NCBI GenBank assembly: GCA_001766655.1
Contig: MJCC01000015.1
Coordinates: 199,719-263,718 of the forward strand
Length of the DNA stretch: 64,000 bases
Direction of reading: 5' to 3'
From: Phytomonas francai
Taxonomy: Eukaryota > Euglenozoa > Kinetoplastea > Trypanosomatida > Trypanosomatidae
Shown: positions 42,411 through 53,222 of the stretch, piece after piece
How the letters are laid out: each line of letters starts with the position of its first letter
Numbering within the stretch: position 1 is the stretch's first letter
The notes under the pieces: model-generated
What the model was told of the DNA's origin: nothing
Seen by the model: only the letters and a program-made list of their open reading frames with translations
Databases searched by the model: none
Program-made: the position numbers and the translations under genes

Positions 42411-43567
42411 TTCTCCATCCTAACGGGCCTCCTGCGTAAAGGGGTGACGTCAAATTGTACGCGGAAGGGTATGTTGGAGTTAGAAAGTGGAGCAAAAGCA
42501 TTCCACAGTGTAATTTGGGTATAGAGCATTAAAAGTTATGAATCTCAGTTCAAATCAAAAAGAAAAATGGTATCGGGGAAATATAATGCTACTGTGTGTA
42601 GGTTCCTGCATCTACCTCTACACCCACTCCCAGGTAACATATGTGTAATTGTACTTATATGATCTAATAGGCTTCGTTAATGTAGCGAAAAGGAGATGTA
42701 GTAGGGATGATAGATGGTTATCAGATGGTACCTATCACAGTACACGCGACTTTTTATGAAATAGTCAAAGAACACATATGTAAATGTACACATGGATACA
42801 CGCATACACAAGTGCAACAATAAGTGTTATACTGGTAATAAAGCTAAAAAAGCCTGTCAAAGGGGGTAAAAAATCATAGAACTAGGGAAATACGATGGGC
42901 GAGTCTGATTATCGTTGTACATTTAGTGATTTTGAATAACCCACTATAGCTTTTGCCTATATCGTAACTTAGTAGTCGTGCGATTTATTTTCTATTTTCG
43001 TCTCTTTCCAATTTGTTTCCACATTATTTCTAAACAAAATATACATTCATGAAAGGAGTGGGGCCCCACATCGTTTGTGGCATCAGGGGCACTGAATATG
43101 TGGAAAATAGTGAGGCGAAGGAGAAATAATCATATGTTGTACATTCCTAGCTAGATTGATAGAAATGCTTAAAGCTACTCAGAGTATCAGGCTTTATACT
43201 ATACTTTTTATTGCTGTTAGTGTTGCCTATTTGTTTGCTCTGACTGATTTCATTCAGACAGACCTTTGCATTTCGTTTTTTTTTTTTTAATACTGGTTAT
43301 CACCGAAATGATAGGGCCCAGATCAATTTGGATTATCCACAGTGCCTTTAGGGATTTGTTTTCTATACATTTCTATCATCTTGCTGTTAGCTATGTGCCC
43401 ATATATTTATCTTATTCTCAGTTTTTTCCTACTTTATAGGGGTTTTGGTATCGTATTCATAAGAAATTTTCTGTGTATTTTTATGAAGGATATATAGTTT
43501 TTGCTCTTACATTAAAAATGAAGGAAGCAGCGGTATAAATTTTCTCTAGCTTAGTCCGTCTTCCACA

Positions 43568-43570
<3 letters not shown>

Positions 43571-43602
<32 letters not shown>
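43571..43602. repeat. (AT)16 microsatellite
   Basis: Sixteen AT dinucleotides in the spacer. Confidence 0.9.
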
Positions 43603-43604
<2 letters not shown>

Positions 43605-44730
43605 AGAGAGGCGGAGCCATAGGAGCGGGGGCGATTTTTAATAAAAATTATATTGATAACACTTTTGCATGTGGCCCCTATTTGGTCATTTAAAATATTC
43701 ATATCCCTTTATTTATTAATTATTTTGTTCCTTTTTGAAATTTCTATTCATTTATAAGAATAAAAACAAACATCATTTTTGATCTTTTAGACAATTTTTA
43801 TATCATATTAACACACAGAATAGAGGAATGCACACTATATAAGGGACTTGTTTCACATAAAACAATTGCCTAGTACTTAGGGTTGCGCTTGGGAAATTAG
43901 AGGGCTGGATGTGAAGTTATAGCCCAACCACTCGGCGAGTTCTTCTTCCCTTCTCTCGTGCCTTCTTTGACGTTCCTAGGATATTTTCGATTATTGTTTG
44001 AAGAGATTGGGATGATCCCTTTTAGATAACTGGCATTCTTGATGTGGTGAGCATTGTCTAACTAACACATTCTTGACGGAGACAATGTCGGTGTAAATTA
44101 AAGCTCAAGTATAATGCGAAACTGATGTTGAGTGTGAGTTCTCCTGAGCAAAGCTACTTCTTTAGCCTTATTGTCTTTTTACTGTAATGAATACGAACAT
44201 TACATGCCATCTGATTTATCAAAATGGGTTTTAATGAACTATTCATGTTGCTCCTTTTCATCTTTAAAGCTGCGTGCAGAAATATTTCATTATTTTTATA
44301 GTGCTTTTAAATATCTAATACATCACATATTTTTCCCAATAGTCAAATAAAGTAGAATTCTGCCGGAAAAAATAATACGTGCATTTCCGCTCCTTTTTAC
44401 TTTAAGACATCTGTTGGAGAGCCTCAAGACACAATACAGCTAGATATAACGACATTTTATTCTTTCCAGGACTTCTTTTGAAGAAAAAAAAACATTACAC
44501 AAATATATACCATAATCTTTCTGGTGCTATTTTGTTTTTAATTTTATCTTTTTTTTGCTAAAATAACATAAGCTCAAGCTAGGTGTGTCTGTAACTCACG
44601 CTAAACCTCTATTATATATACACATACCTAGTTATCAGTTCCTCCTGTCATCATAAAATAAAAAAAATTGTTATTAGACAGCTTTTGTGTCTTTTAGGTT
44701 TATTTGCTTATTTTTTTAAATTTCACTTAG

Positions 44731-44743
44731 CTTCATTTTTCAG
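44731..44743 (+). promoter_or_regulatory. Putative trans-splice acceptor for kinase 2
   Basis: CTTCATTTTTCAG ends with the AG at 44742-44743 after a T-rich region, giving a leader of about 186 bases. Confidence 0.35.
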
Positions 44744-44929
44744 GGTTTCTGTTACGTGTTTCGGGAGTATACCTTGCTAGGGGGGAAAAGGTGCCATTTA
44801 ATTGTAATATATTCTTTCACAAGCGCGTGGATAGAGCTTGAATTTGCACGAGAAAAGTGAATAAGTTACCTCGCCACCTATTACAAGATTCCGTGTCCAG
44901 GCGAAAACGCCAATAAATAAAGAGAGCTC

Positions 44930-47900
44930 ATGCACGAATCTCAGAATTTGTGCGAGAAAAAATTGAATGACCTATCGTCATTAAACAGTAAGTTGCATGA
45001 AATTATTGACAAAAAGCAGAACAAAGAGGGATGTGAGTTCGACAAGGTAGTCAAGGGCACCATGTGCGATTCCGACGGCAAGCAGCTCAACATGCGTTTT
45101 TTCCAATTCACAAAGTCCTACCTTGTGCTGCAGGAGGTAACGAAAAACGACGCGACGCTCATCCCACCAAAGCTTCTGGATTACCTTGTAGAAATGTCGA
45201 GCACATATACCTACACTCCCCTGGGATGCACCATGCGAGAGAGCACCGACTACATTATCCGGGAACTTTTTCGCCGCCTCCAAACCGGCCAAGTATGGGT
45301 TGCCTTAAAAGTGTTCTATGTATTCTATCAGCTCGTGTGGAGGGGCTCCCGGAGTATAATTGAGAGCACGCGAGCTCTGGATAAACCATTCTTTTGTATC
45401 GATACAATTTTAGAGAGAATTAAGCAAACGCCACAGGAAAATATAACTGGGGATCCACTCCCGTGCACACTCCCGTGTGGCACGCGGTGCGACAATCGCG
45501 TTTGCAATGGGGATCCTCTAAACCAAAGCGACGTAGTCAAGGGGCCCGCGCACAGGACTATTTCTAAATGTGGGACATCGGTCGGACGGGTGGCTGGTTG
45601 TGCCATGATGAATATACTTCCTAAATGTTGTAAGGGTTCTTCTAATGCGAACAATAATGCCAATAGCAAGGAGGACTTTTGGCTGTACTCCACAAATGTG
45701 GAGTATTTGAGAAAATGTGTGTCGCTTGAATTCACGTACAACTGCATTGGACATATCAGCGCGCTGTGTGAGTACTGCTACCAGCATCCAGATGTAGATC
45801 TTGCGAATGGCCACTTGACACCCTCTTTCATAAAGAATGCCAGAATATCCGAGCTAAAGATATTGTATGAGGACACCTTGGAGCTACTTCAGAGCACCGC
45901 AACGCTTGACATGAATGTTCCCGTCGGCTGCGTATTAGCAAGGGCGATGCTGTCCAAACGCCTGAGCGATGCCCGTGTGTTATACTTTATCTGCTGTCAT
46001 GCTTTGTTGCTGTTCCTCGAAGCATCGATTACCAAAGTTATTCGAATTCTGGACGACTACAACACTGGATCTGATTCTTCGCAGCCCAGCCATACCACCG
46101 AGGATGGGAAGCTCTGCAAATACATCATCAGCCTCGTGATGAACAGCAACACCAGCACCAGCGCGGGACCACAACCCAAAAATGTCGAGTCTAACATGCA
46201 TACGTCCACAGACTATAATGAGTACGGGATCTTGGGTCTGCTTAAGGACTGGTATAATATCCTCCACCAGCTCGATCGCACCGTCCGGATGCTGCATAAC
46301 GTTTGCGAGACCGTACAGGAGGATAACAGTGAGGCACTCGCGCTTTTGAACTACACGAACCGCATCCCGAAGGAAGTGTTGGACCGGATGAACGTGCTAT
46401 CTCGAGTGTCGCATGAGAAACTGCCGTGCAATCAAGATGACGAGGGTGAACTTCTTTCCATGGTTGAGTCGTCAGATCAGAGCTTTTCGGCCACGCGGGT
46501 GGGCTTCGAGCACCAGGCTACGATGGGCGATTCTCGGAGCAGTGTTAATATGAGTGTTGGGAATTCTGCGGGGACGACGAACACGTCGGGTCTGGGGACG
46601 GACTTCAAGTTTTGGAAGGATCGCCTTTCGTACGCGAGAACCAGTTGGGAGATACAGATAAAATCCCTTCGGGGGCTCTTAAAGGAGGACACCTGCATCA
46701 CACAACTGCTCAATGTCTTAGAAAAGAAGCTAATCTACTACTTTAACGTGATTGAGACGATGTCGGCGAGGCCGCAGAAGATCCCGCCATCGTCTGGATC
46801 GGTCCTGACGCACTGGACGGCATCCGAGCAAACTCGCATCAGCGACAGCGGGACGGATAAACTCGGCACCATCACCACGCCTCTGATCCCGCTCGATGAC
46901 TTGCGCTTGTCAAAAGGGAGCAGTGATTTGTGGCATCTGAACTTCCTCATTGCGCGCCGGGTTACGCTGGAGGGGCCGCAGGTCGGCGATGTGAACAAGC
47001 AAGCCATCTCGCCGGTGAACAGCAACCGGGAGGGCGTTCCTAGCGAGCGCGATGGCGTCGGTACAATGAACCTTCACCTCTCAAGATCCTACCACATCCA
47101 CAGCCGTGGTTCAGAACTTACCACATCTACAAATGAAACCTTCGTGGAGCATGAGGGGGTGAATGCGGAGAGCTGCATGCCGGGCCTCGACATGATGCCT
47201 CTGACCGATGACATGATGGAAACCAACGCGTCGATACAAAGTCTGCTCGAGAGGGATGACATCGTCGTGGTCTGCAATGAACCCTTCACGGCGAACCACC
47301 AGGGGAGCATGGCGGAGCGTTTTCACATCATCCGCGGCCGCGCGCCCATCGGCGAGGGGAGCTACAGCTCCGTTTACCGCGCCTGGGATGAGCTGATCGG
47401 GCGCTACCTCGCCGCGAAGGAGGTGACGCTGGACGCGAAGCGGCTCCCCGCGGTGGTGCGCGGGGTGCTGAAGGAGTACATGGTGCTCACCAGCCTTCGC
47501 CACCCCAACATCGTCAACGTTGTCGCCTTCATGATTGACGGCAACTCGTGCAAGATCTTTATGGAGTGGATGCCGTCGGGTTCGCTGCGGGATGTGCTCC
47601 TGGATAACCGCTTCGGCACCCTCCGCGAGAGCGTCGTCAGCCGCTATATCCGCGATACGCTGCTGGGGCTCGACTTCTTGCACAGCCGCGGCGTCCTGCA
47701 CCGGGATATCAAGCCGGCGAACATGCTGCTCGGGACCGAGGGGGCGGTGAAGCTGACGGACTTCGGGACGAGCGTGCTTTTGTCAGAGAATGAGCACACG
47801 CTGAAGTCGGGGGTTATTATGGGAACGGCGCCGTACATGGCGCCCGAGGCCGTCCGCGGCGTCTACTCCGCGGCGAGCGACGTGTGGTCGCTGGGGTGCA

Positions 47901-48277
47901 CCGCACTGGAGCTTGCGACCGGGCATGTCCCCTGGGAGGACCTCAATATGGGCACCCGGCTGAATCCCGTTCAGCTGATCTACAAAATCGGCAAGCTGAA
48001 CGACAACGATGACGGGAATAATATGCCGCATTCCTACCTCCGTGCGGCGCAGTCTGAGAATGGCGGCGCAGTGCCCCTTCCAGAACAAAAGCCGGCGGTG
48101 TCGGTATCCGAGGACCTTCTCAGCTTCCTGGATCGCATATTTGTCCTCGATCGTCATGCCCGAGCGACGACCACAGAGCTGCTTAAGCATCCGTTTATCA
48201 CAAAACATCACGAGGCGTGGAAGCTTCGGCAGATGGAGTTGGAGATGGCGGTGAATCGCCCAGGCACGGATTCGTAG
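44930..48277 (+). CDS. STE11/MAP3K-like protein kinase with large helical N-terminus
   Basis: An 1115-residue serine/threonine kinase. The kinase domain occupies about 797-1100: glycine loop GEGSYSSV, the lysine in AAKEV, HRDIKPAN, DFG (in LTDFGTSV) and APE (MAPEAV) are all present, so activity is expected. The activation loop and the motif GTAPYMAPE are those of the MAP3K/STE11 group. The first 690 residues are mostly helical with many Cys and no domain I can name; layout (long helical N-terminus, C-terminal kinase) recalls MAP3K4/SSK2-type kinases, but this is a weak analogy. About 690-795 is a disordered linker. The domain contains an insertion (about 1025-1065) before its last helices. 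Coding GC is ordinary. The start at 44930 is the first ATG of the frame. Confidence 0.9.
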   Translation: MHESQNLCEKKLNDLSSLNSKLHEIIDKKQNKEGCEFDKVVKGTMCDSDGKQLNMRFFQFTKSYLVLQEVTKNDATLIPPKLLDYLVEMSSTYTYTPLGCTMRESTDYIIRELFRRLQTGQVWVALKVFYVFYQLVWRGSRSIIESTRALDKPFFCIDTILERIKQTPQENITGDPLPCTLPCGTRCDNRVCNGDPLNQSDVVKGPAHRTISKCGTSVGRVAGCAMMNILPKCCKGSSNANNNANSKEDFWLYSTNVEYLRKCVSLEFTYNCIGHISALCEYCYQHPDVDLANGHLTPSFIKNARISELKILYEDTLELLQSTATLDMNVPVGCVLARAMLSKRLSDARVLYFICCHALLLFLEASITKVIRILDDYNTGSDSSQPSHTTEDGKLCKYIISLVMNSNTSTSAGPQPKNVESNMHTSTDYNEYGILGLLKDWYNILHQLDRTVRMLHNVCETVQEDNSEALALLNYTNRIPKEVLDRMNVLSRVSHEKLPCNQDDEGELLSMVESSDQSFSATRVGFEHQATMGDSRSSVNMSVGNSAGTTNTSGLGTDFKFWKDRLSYARTSWEIQIKSLRGLLKEDTCITQLLNVLEKKLIYYFNVIETMSARPQKIPPSSGSVLTHWTASEQTRISDSGTDKLGTITTPLIPLDDLRLSKGSSDLWHLNFLIARRVTLEGPQVGDVNKQAISPVNSNREGVPSERDGVGTMNLHLSRSYHIHSRGSELTTSTNETFVEHEGVNAESCMPGLDMMPLTDDMMETNASIQSLLERDDIVVVCNEPFTANHQGSMAERFHIIRGRAPIGEGSYSSVYRAWDELIGRYLAAKEVTLDAKRLPAVVRGVLKEYMVLTSLRHPNIVNVVAFMIDGNSCKIFMEWMPSGSLRDVLLDNRFGTLRESVVSRYIRDTLLGLDFLHSRGVLHRDIKPANMLLGTEGAVKLTDFGTSVLLSENEHTLKSGVIMGTAPYMAPEAVRGVYSAASDVWSLGCTALELATGHVPWEDLNMGTRLNPVQLIYKIGKLNDNDDGNNMPHSYLRAAQSENGGAVPLPEQKPAVSVSEDLLSFLDRIFVLDRHARATTTELLKHPFITKHHEAWKLRQMELEMAVNRPGTDS

Positions 48278-49585
48278 GGAAGGAAAGAGATAGAGGCCCT
48301 GTGAGGGTGCCTGTTTATTTTATGTCGGGTGTAGCCGTCAAACAGAAGACCTATACTGTATTCAGGTCATGCACTACTGCTATGCATCCGAGTTACTCTT
48401 TTCGTCATACTATATGTGTGTTCTTATTCTGAGAGGCTGATACCGTTTTCTCTTTTTTTAGCCATCCGAAACGCAAATCGTTTCGTGAAAAGGGAGGAAC
48501 ATATGCTAGTGCTTGTGTATTCAGCTGATCTCGGGAATCTATATATAATATTTGTCATTTTTATGTGTTTATTTTCCTATATTTTTTCTTTCGTGTGGCT
48601 GAAGAGTTATAGCGAGTTGTATTGAGGAAAACATATATGCATACACGTACCTATATCTATGTATATGTATACCTAATGGTTCGATAGACCACAGGTAATA
48701 CTTATATCTATCTGCTATCAGTATGCTGATCCTCGAATGATCGTCTTTAGTAATTGAATTAAAGGAATCAATTAATAATCATGATGGTGCTTAATGTCGC
48801 AATGAATCCAGTATACTCTGACGAATCTCATTGTTGCGAAGAACATCAAAATCTATGTACTCCAGGGGTTAGAAGGGAGATGGAGAATTGAGTTCAACTT
48901 CACAAACTCAAAACGCTAATTGCCGGCTATTCTTCTGTTATCAGTAAAAGCTCTACTTGCCTTTGTGATAGATATATAGATTTACTATTGCTACTTTCCA
49001 TTGAGCTTATCAATTTTTTTTCTTTCTCACAATGGCTGCTTTGATTGGAGTTTTTTTTTCTGTTTCTTTCCGTATTAATTAAAGGGAACTAATGAAGCAA
49101 CCAATTTATTTATAAATTTATTTGTGCGACATTACAACCAGTTTTCCATGTTCTGCTCTATTCAATGCATATAGTTGTGGCGCATGTTTTTCCTTGTTAC
49201 TTAAAAAGAGGATTGAGTTTTATTTTCATAAAAGCAAGTTACTGAGAGGCCTTCGATAATACTCTAGCCCTTGTGTAATTATTGTGAACATTTTAGTTGT
49301 TTGAACTTTTGTTTTTTCCCCTTATTTGTGGTATTTTGTCTTCTTGGTGTTTTTTCATTTCCTTTTTTCCTTTCTCAAAAGGTTTGTAGCAAAGGAAGAT
49401 GCGTTAAAAGAAAGGGAAAAGGTTATACATTTGTACGTATTTTGTAATGATTCGTATGTCTGACTTGATAAAGTATTATAGCCCGAATCAGGTATAGCTT
49501 GAGCGATCTACTATGCTTGTTATACGATAGATTGTCTGGTATAAATATAAGTATATCTATATCTATATGTGTATGCTCCTTATAA
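48278..49585. other. AT-rich spacer, no gene seen
   Basis: About 1.3 kb of AT-rich sequence with no supported frame. Confidence 0.6.
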
Positions 49586-49618
49586 TTTTTTTCTCGTTAA
49601 TTAACCTCTTTTCTCTAG
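49586..49618 (+). promoter_or_regulatory. Strong putative trans-splice acceptor for SNARE gene
   Basis: A T-run and a second pyrimidine stretch (CCTCTTTTCTCTAG) end in AG at 49617-49618, about 220 bases before ATG 49839. Confidence 0.5.
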
Positions 49619-49838
49619 GTCATAGTAAAGGGCCAATACACGCATCACACGTGTTATTTCACACACGATAAAGGGGGTTTCCCTTCATTAGCTGCTTTCT
49701 TGCCCAGTTCGACACTTCTGCGATCGAAGGAGGCCCTTGCATGTGAGCGAGGGAAGCACACTTAGATTCGCTGCGGCAGATTAACAGACAACCCCCCACG
49801 ACCCCCACGGACGCGTCGCGGCCCAGCGATTCGGGTGT

Positions 49839-50519
49839 ATGTCGTACGAGGCCTCCGCTTCCCACCAGGAGCTGCTCGACCTCGAGGGCGAGCTCCGACG
49901 CCAGCTCCGCGAGTTAGGCCGCGCGCGTCGCCCCGTGCCCCCCGCCCCGCGCGACGCCCTCGCGCAGCTGCGGCGGCTCTGCCACGCGTTCCGGACGGGG
50001 GTGGGGCGGATGGGCGCGCAGGGGTGGTCGACCTACGGCGCGGCCGTCGCCGCCCACGAGGACGCGCTCGCCGGGCTCCAGGCCCAGCTCCACGCCGTTG
50101 CCACGCAGGCCGACCTGTGCCAGGCGCAGGGGCGGGGGGGGCCTTCCCCCCTCCCCCCCTCCACGGCCCCGTCCGCGCCCTTGTCCTCCCCGCCCGACAC
50201 GGACGCGCTGGCACGGCAGCGGATTGGCGCCCTGCAGCAGAACGCCCTCGCCGCCCTGGCGAGGACGGAGCTGTGGCTGAACAAGACGGAGGCGGTGGCC
50301 GGCGAGACCACCACGCTGCTGTGCGCGCAAACCGAGCAGATCCAGGGCGCCCACGCGAGGCTGCAGGGGACCAGGGAGGAGCTCCGGCAGGCGAGCCAGG
50401 AGTTGAAGGCGTTTATGAGGCGAATGATGCGTGATCGCGTGATTGTATTCATGCTGGTTCTTATCGTAATTTGTCTTATAATATTGGTGGTGGTATCGAT
50501 CGCAAAGCACACCTTATAA
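49839..50519 (+). CDS. Vti1-like Qb-SNARE
   Basis: A 226-residue tail-anchored SNARE. Vti1-type Qb-SNAREs act in Golgi, endosome and vacuole/lysosome fusion. The N-terminal 90 residues are helical, as in the Vti1 regulatory bundle. A Pro/Ser linker lies at about 105-125. The SNARE motif (about 140-197) has regular hydrophobic heptads, and Q164 sits at the likely zero layer. The stretch LKAFMRRMMRDRV just before the membrane anchor parallels LTGMLRRIIQNRI of Vti1. The C-terminal anchor is about 199-221 (VIVFMLVLIVICLIILVVV) with a short lumenal tail. Length fits the family (about 215-230). Membrin/Bos1 or Gos1 is possible but the pre-anchor arginines favour Vti1. The gene is GC-rich throughout, unlike its anchor region. 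Confidence 0.75.
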   Translation: MSYEASASHQELLDLEGELRRQLRELGRARRPVPPAPRDALAQLRRLCHAFRTGVGRMGAQGWSTYGAAVAAHEDALAGLQAQLHAVATQADLCQAQGRGGPSPLPPSTAPSAPLSSPPDTDALARQRIGALQQNALAALARTELWLNKTEAVAGETTTLLCAQTEQIQGAHARLQGTREELRQASQELKAFMRRMMRDRVIVFMLVLIVICLIILVVVSIAKHTL

Positions 50520-51235
50520 ACAAGAAAAGAGCGCGCTGGAAATGAGGGAATCGAAGCGTTTAGGTGGAGATTCCGCCCCTTCCCTTTCTTTATTGCTTGA
50601 TTTCGTTAATTGAGAAGAGAACACCGGGAGTAAATTTATCGCTCTAAGTGTGTCAATTGTATTTTATCATGCTGCTTTTCCTTCATTATCTGTATTATGA
50701 GCACGCCTTTTGAGGGGGTGGGGGGCCTGTTACGGATGCATGCCTGCCTGCCTAGCGATAACTTGGCATTCTTTCTGCTTTGCTTAACACTACTTATGAC
50801 GAATACTGTTTTTTCGTCATTTTGTTTTCTCATGCTGTTTTTGTTGTGTTTGCCTTTACAAGGGAGCTGAGCGATGGTAATGTGTTGAGAAGGGCGCAAA
50901 CAGAATAAGTTATCTTCATCCAAAAGAGGGGATACTAACTGAATTCAATACAGCAAGTGCTGAGTTCTTTATCCAACTTTCCGATTTTATTCCATCTTTT
51001 TTTCCGTTTTTCCGAAAGGTAAAAAGCGCAATCACAGGGGCTGAACATGCAAATGGTAGATCCGTGTACTTTTTAGTGTTTTTAATGGAATCAGGCGCTC
51101 AATCTCAAGGGTTTTCTGTCCCAGACTTAGTTTCTTTTTTCTTTTTGAAAAGAAAAGGTGTTAGTAATTTCTGTTTTTTATAGTATTCATTTTCATACTC
51201 ACCGCTTTTGATTTGTGTGCAAGCCGACTTATTTC
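50520..51235. other. Spacer, no gene seen
   Basis: About 0.7 kb of 3' flank between the SNARE gene and the reversed retroposon relic. No supported frame. Confidence 0.55.
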
Positions 51236-51444
51236 TTTTTTTTTTTTGCTAACAGAGTTCATTCGGAGTTTGACCTCCGCTCGGGTAGCCTTAACAAAGG
51301 CCCTGTCGAATACCCTACCCGTATTCGCATCTAAGGCTGGAGGTCGCCGCCAGCGGGGGCGGGTGGGCTTGCAGGCACTTAGCTTCACCCCCGTCGGGCT
51401 ACTAGGCCGCGGCACCACATAGAGGTGGCCGGCATATACCGCGG
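51236..51444 (-). mobile_element. Short ingi/L1Tc-type retroposon relic with poly(A), reverse strand
   Basis: Read on the minus strand from 51444, it begins CCGCGGTATATGCCGGCCACC, continues through a GAAGCTAAG box, and ends with GTTAGC followed by 12 A (the T run at 51236-51247). It is nearly identical to the first 190 bases of the relic at 57783. The 5' part resembles the Pr77 hallmark of trypanosomatid ingi/L1Tc-clade elements, and a 3' poly(A) is typical of their short non-autonomous forms. It encodes no complete protein. It lies just upstream of the EF-hand gene's splice acceptor. Confidence 0.75.
51377..51444 (-). ncRNA. Candidate HDV-like ribozyme (Pr77-type), reverse copy
   Basis: On the minus strand, stem P1 pairs 51444-51438 with 51413-51407 (CCGCGGT with GCCGCGG, one G-U). 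Stem P3 is CCAC/GTGG around loop CTCTAT. The GAAGCTAAG box that would contain the catalytic C in this ribozyme class follows. The fold is inferred by eye from base pairing and its position at the element's 5' end. Confidence 0.5.
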
Positions 51445-51466
51445 GCCTTGTTCCCCTTTTCCATAG

Positions 51467-51501
51467 TTCCCTGATTTCCCTCCCCGCTATTTATTTTGCA
51501 G
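51467..51501 (+). promoter_or_regulatory. Strong putative trans-splice acceptor for EF-hand gene
   Basis: A pyrimidine-rich stretch ends TTTATTTTGCAG with the AG at 51500-51501, 79 bases before ATG 51581. It begins about 20 bases from the 5' edge of the reversed retroposon relic. Confidence 0.5.
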
Positions 51502-51580
51502 TGTAAGGGTTGTCTATTCTTCCTTTTAACGCTCTTATTGTGTGGGAAGTAAGTGCGTGAGGAAGGGAGAGGGGCGAATT

Positions 51581-53074
51581 ATGGAGCAAGCACCCTCATA
51601 CTCAGATTTCGCCGCACGGGAAGCGCTCAATAAAATTAGCTCCTCCAAGGAAAGAGAGGGGCATGACGACGAGTTTGTGCGTTTTCGTAAGGGCACTCTT
51701 GCTTCTCCTCCGTCCTGCCGTATACCCCCTCGTAGTTCTTCCAGCCACCTTTTTAGCAATATTCCTAGTAAATTATGGCGTAATTCCGCCAAGCAGACGG
51801 CTACCTCGGCGCCATCATCACCACGATCGAGCCGCATCACCGTTTCCATGCCAAAAGAAAAAGAAGAGGGCTCCTTCTACGCACTGACATACCTGTCTAA
51901 GGCATTTTCCCCACCCCCCCGTCTTCCACTGCTTTACGTGATGGATAGCGACGGCGACGGCCGTTTTAGCCGCGGCGATATCGCCCATTTCACGACTTGG
52001 GCCGACGCGAAATTAGCGGAAAGGAAGGAAACGAGAGGAGGCAGCGATCATCGTAATCTGGAGCGTGGGGAGCTCTTGCAGGCCTACGGCGTGTTGGAGT
52101 GCTGGCGGCGATGCCTGCAGGAAGGGCGACATCTCTCTCACGCGTATTTTTCCCGCAGTGCCGGAGGAGAAACGAGGAGTCAGGTCAAGAGTTGCCACCG
52201 TCGGCCGCTGCTACTTTTAGTTTTGAAGCTCATCGACGAGCTGGAAGGTGGGGAAAGGTTGCAGAAACAGGCAACAGTGGAGACTGCTTTTCGTGATGGG
52301 ATGAATACATCGGCCACGGATATTCTGATTCCTCGCGAGCAGGAGGAGCTCTTCGCCGGGTTTCACTTCGCACGGTGGGTGCTGAGATTGTTGTACCAGC
52401 AGGAGCTTTCTCGCCGCCGCGCTCTAGATTCTTACCGTCAACAACACCAACAGAAGGAGAAAGAAGGACGGGAAAGAGAGGAGGAAACGGAGGAGAAGTT
52501 GCTTGACGTGTTGCTGGCGGAGGGCACCGCGGATCTCTCTCGTCTTCATCGCCGTGGTTGGGTAACATTGCGGGAGGTGGCGGCGGTGTATGATTTCTTG
52601 AGTGGGGAGGAGATATTGTCGTTGTCTTTTTGGGAGTTCTGTCGGGCTCTGCACGGTGACTCGGCAACAGAGGTGGAGGCCGCGCTCGGCCTGAGCACGG
52701 CAGCGGCTGTGGTAAAGTTAAAAGGGGCGGCGGTGGTGGAATCGGCGAGGCGATGTGTTGCACTTGAGCAGGTCCGCTGTCATCGTCGTCTCCATGGATG
52801 TTGCGGCGCCGAATCACCTGCGAAGGGATCTGAAAGGAATGCCTTGCCGGTGGAAAAGGACGAGGCACCTCTTCCGAGAATAACCGGGAAGGAGGAGGGG
52901 GAGGGCGCCATTGCAGGGGTATTGCCAGTGCCGTCTTTTATAGTTTCGCACTATACACTGTTGGTGTTTATTCATAATTTTATGACGTCGCATTGGGGTA
53001 CCTTAAGGGGTATGGGGTTTAGTCCATATACAAAGGATCACTTGCAACCGCTTACAATGCCCTCCAGCGTGTGA
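51581..53074 (+). CDS. EF-hand protein, unknown function
   Basis: A 497-residue protein. One canonical EF-hand loop is clear: D122-S-D-G-D-G-R-F-S-R-G-D133, with Asp at positions 1, 3 and 5. Its downstream helix (IAHFTTWADAKLAE) is normal. The N-terminal 100 residues are Ser/Pro/Arg-rich and disordered. The rest is helical with a Glu-rich coiled stretch (about 285-308, QQHQQKEKEGREREEETEEK). A second helix pair (about 335-370, VTLREVAAVYDFLSGEEILSLSFWEFCRAL) looks like a degenerate EF-hand pair with a phosphatase-2A B''-like feel; that resemblance is weak. A GTG-initiated extension upstream (from 51542) is not favoured; ATG 51581 follows the likely splice acceptor. The gene is bracketed by retroposon relics. 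Confidence 0.75.
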   Translation: MEQAPSYSDFAAREALNKISSSKEREGHDDEFVRFRKGTLASPPSCRIPPRSSSSHLFSNIPSKLWRNSAKQTATSAPSSPRSSRITVSMPKEKEEGSFYALTYLSKAFSPPPRLPLLYVMDSDGDGRFSRGDIAHFTTWADAKLAERKETRGGSDHRNLERGELLQAYGVLECWRRCLQEGRHLSHAYFSRSAGGETRSQVKSCHRRPLLLLVLKLIDELEGGERLQKQATVETAFRDGMNTSATDILIPREQEELFAGFHFARWVLRLLYQQELSRRRALDSYRQQHQQKEKEGREREEETEEKLLDVLLAEGTADLSRLHRRGWVTLREVAAVYDFLSGEEILSLSFWEFCRALHGDSATEVEAALGLSTAAAVVKLKGAAVVESARRCVALEQVRCHRRLHGCCGAESPAKGSERNALPVEKDEAPLPRITGKEEGEGAIAGVLPVPSFIVSHYTLLVFIHNFMTSHWGTLRGMGFSPYTKDHLQPLTMPSSV

Positions 53075-53119
53075 GAACGGCGTAAAGATAATGACAACGG
53101 TGACGAGAAGTCTCACGAG

Positions 53120-53222
53120 AGGGCCTTTGACAAGGCTACCCGAGCGGAGGTCAAACTCCGACTGAACTCTGTTAGCGCTTATCCAACCCAAAAGCTCGCT
53201 CGCCGAGTTCTCTGGGGTAACC
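53120..53222 (+). mobile_element. Truncated retroposon fragment flanked by 14-bp direct repeats
   Basis: 103 bases match the relic at 57783 over its region 57922-58022 and share the CTGAACTCTGTTAGC-type segment with the reversed copy. The 5' Pr77 part is absent. The fragment is bracketed by AGAAGTCTCACGAG at 53106-53119 and 53223-53236, like a target-site duplication. It sits 45 bases after the EF-hand stop, so it is probably in that gene's 3' UTR. Confidence 0.65.

Larger units (their letters stand above)
42266..44929. other. AT-rich spacer with GT, G4 and AT repeats
   Basis: About 2.7 kb between the NBS1-like gene and kinase 2. Contains (GT)n at 42267-42302, a G-quadruplex-type run at 42388-42410 and (AT)16 at 43571-43602. 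No coding frame is supported on either strand. Confidence 0.6.
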
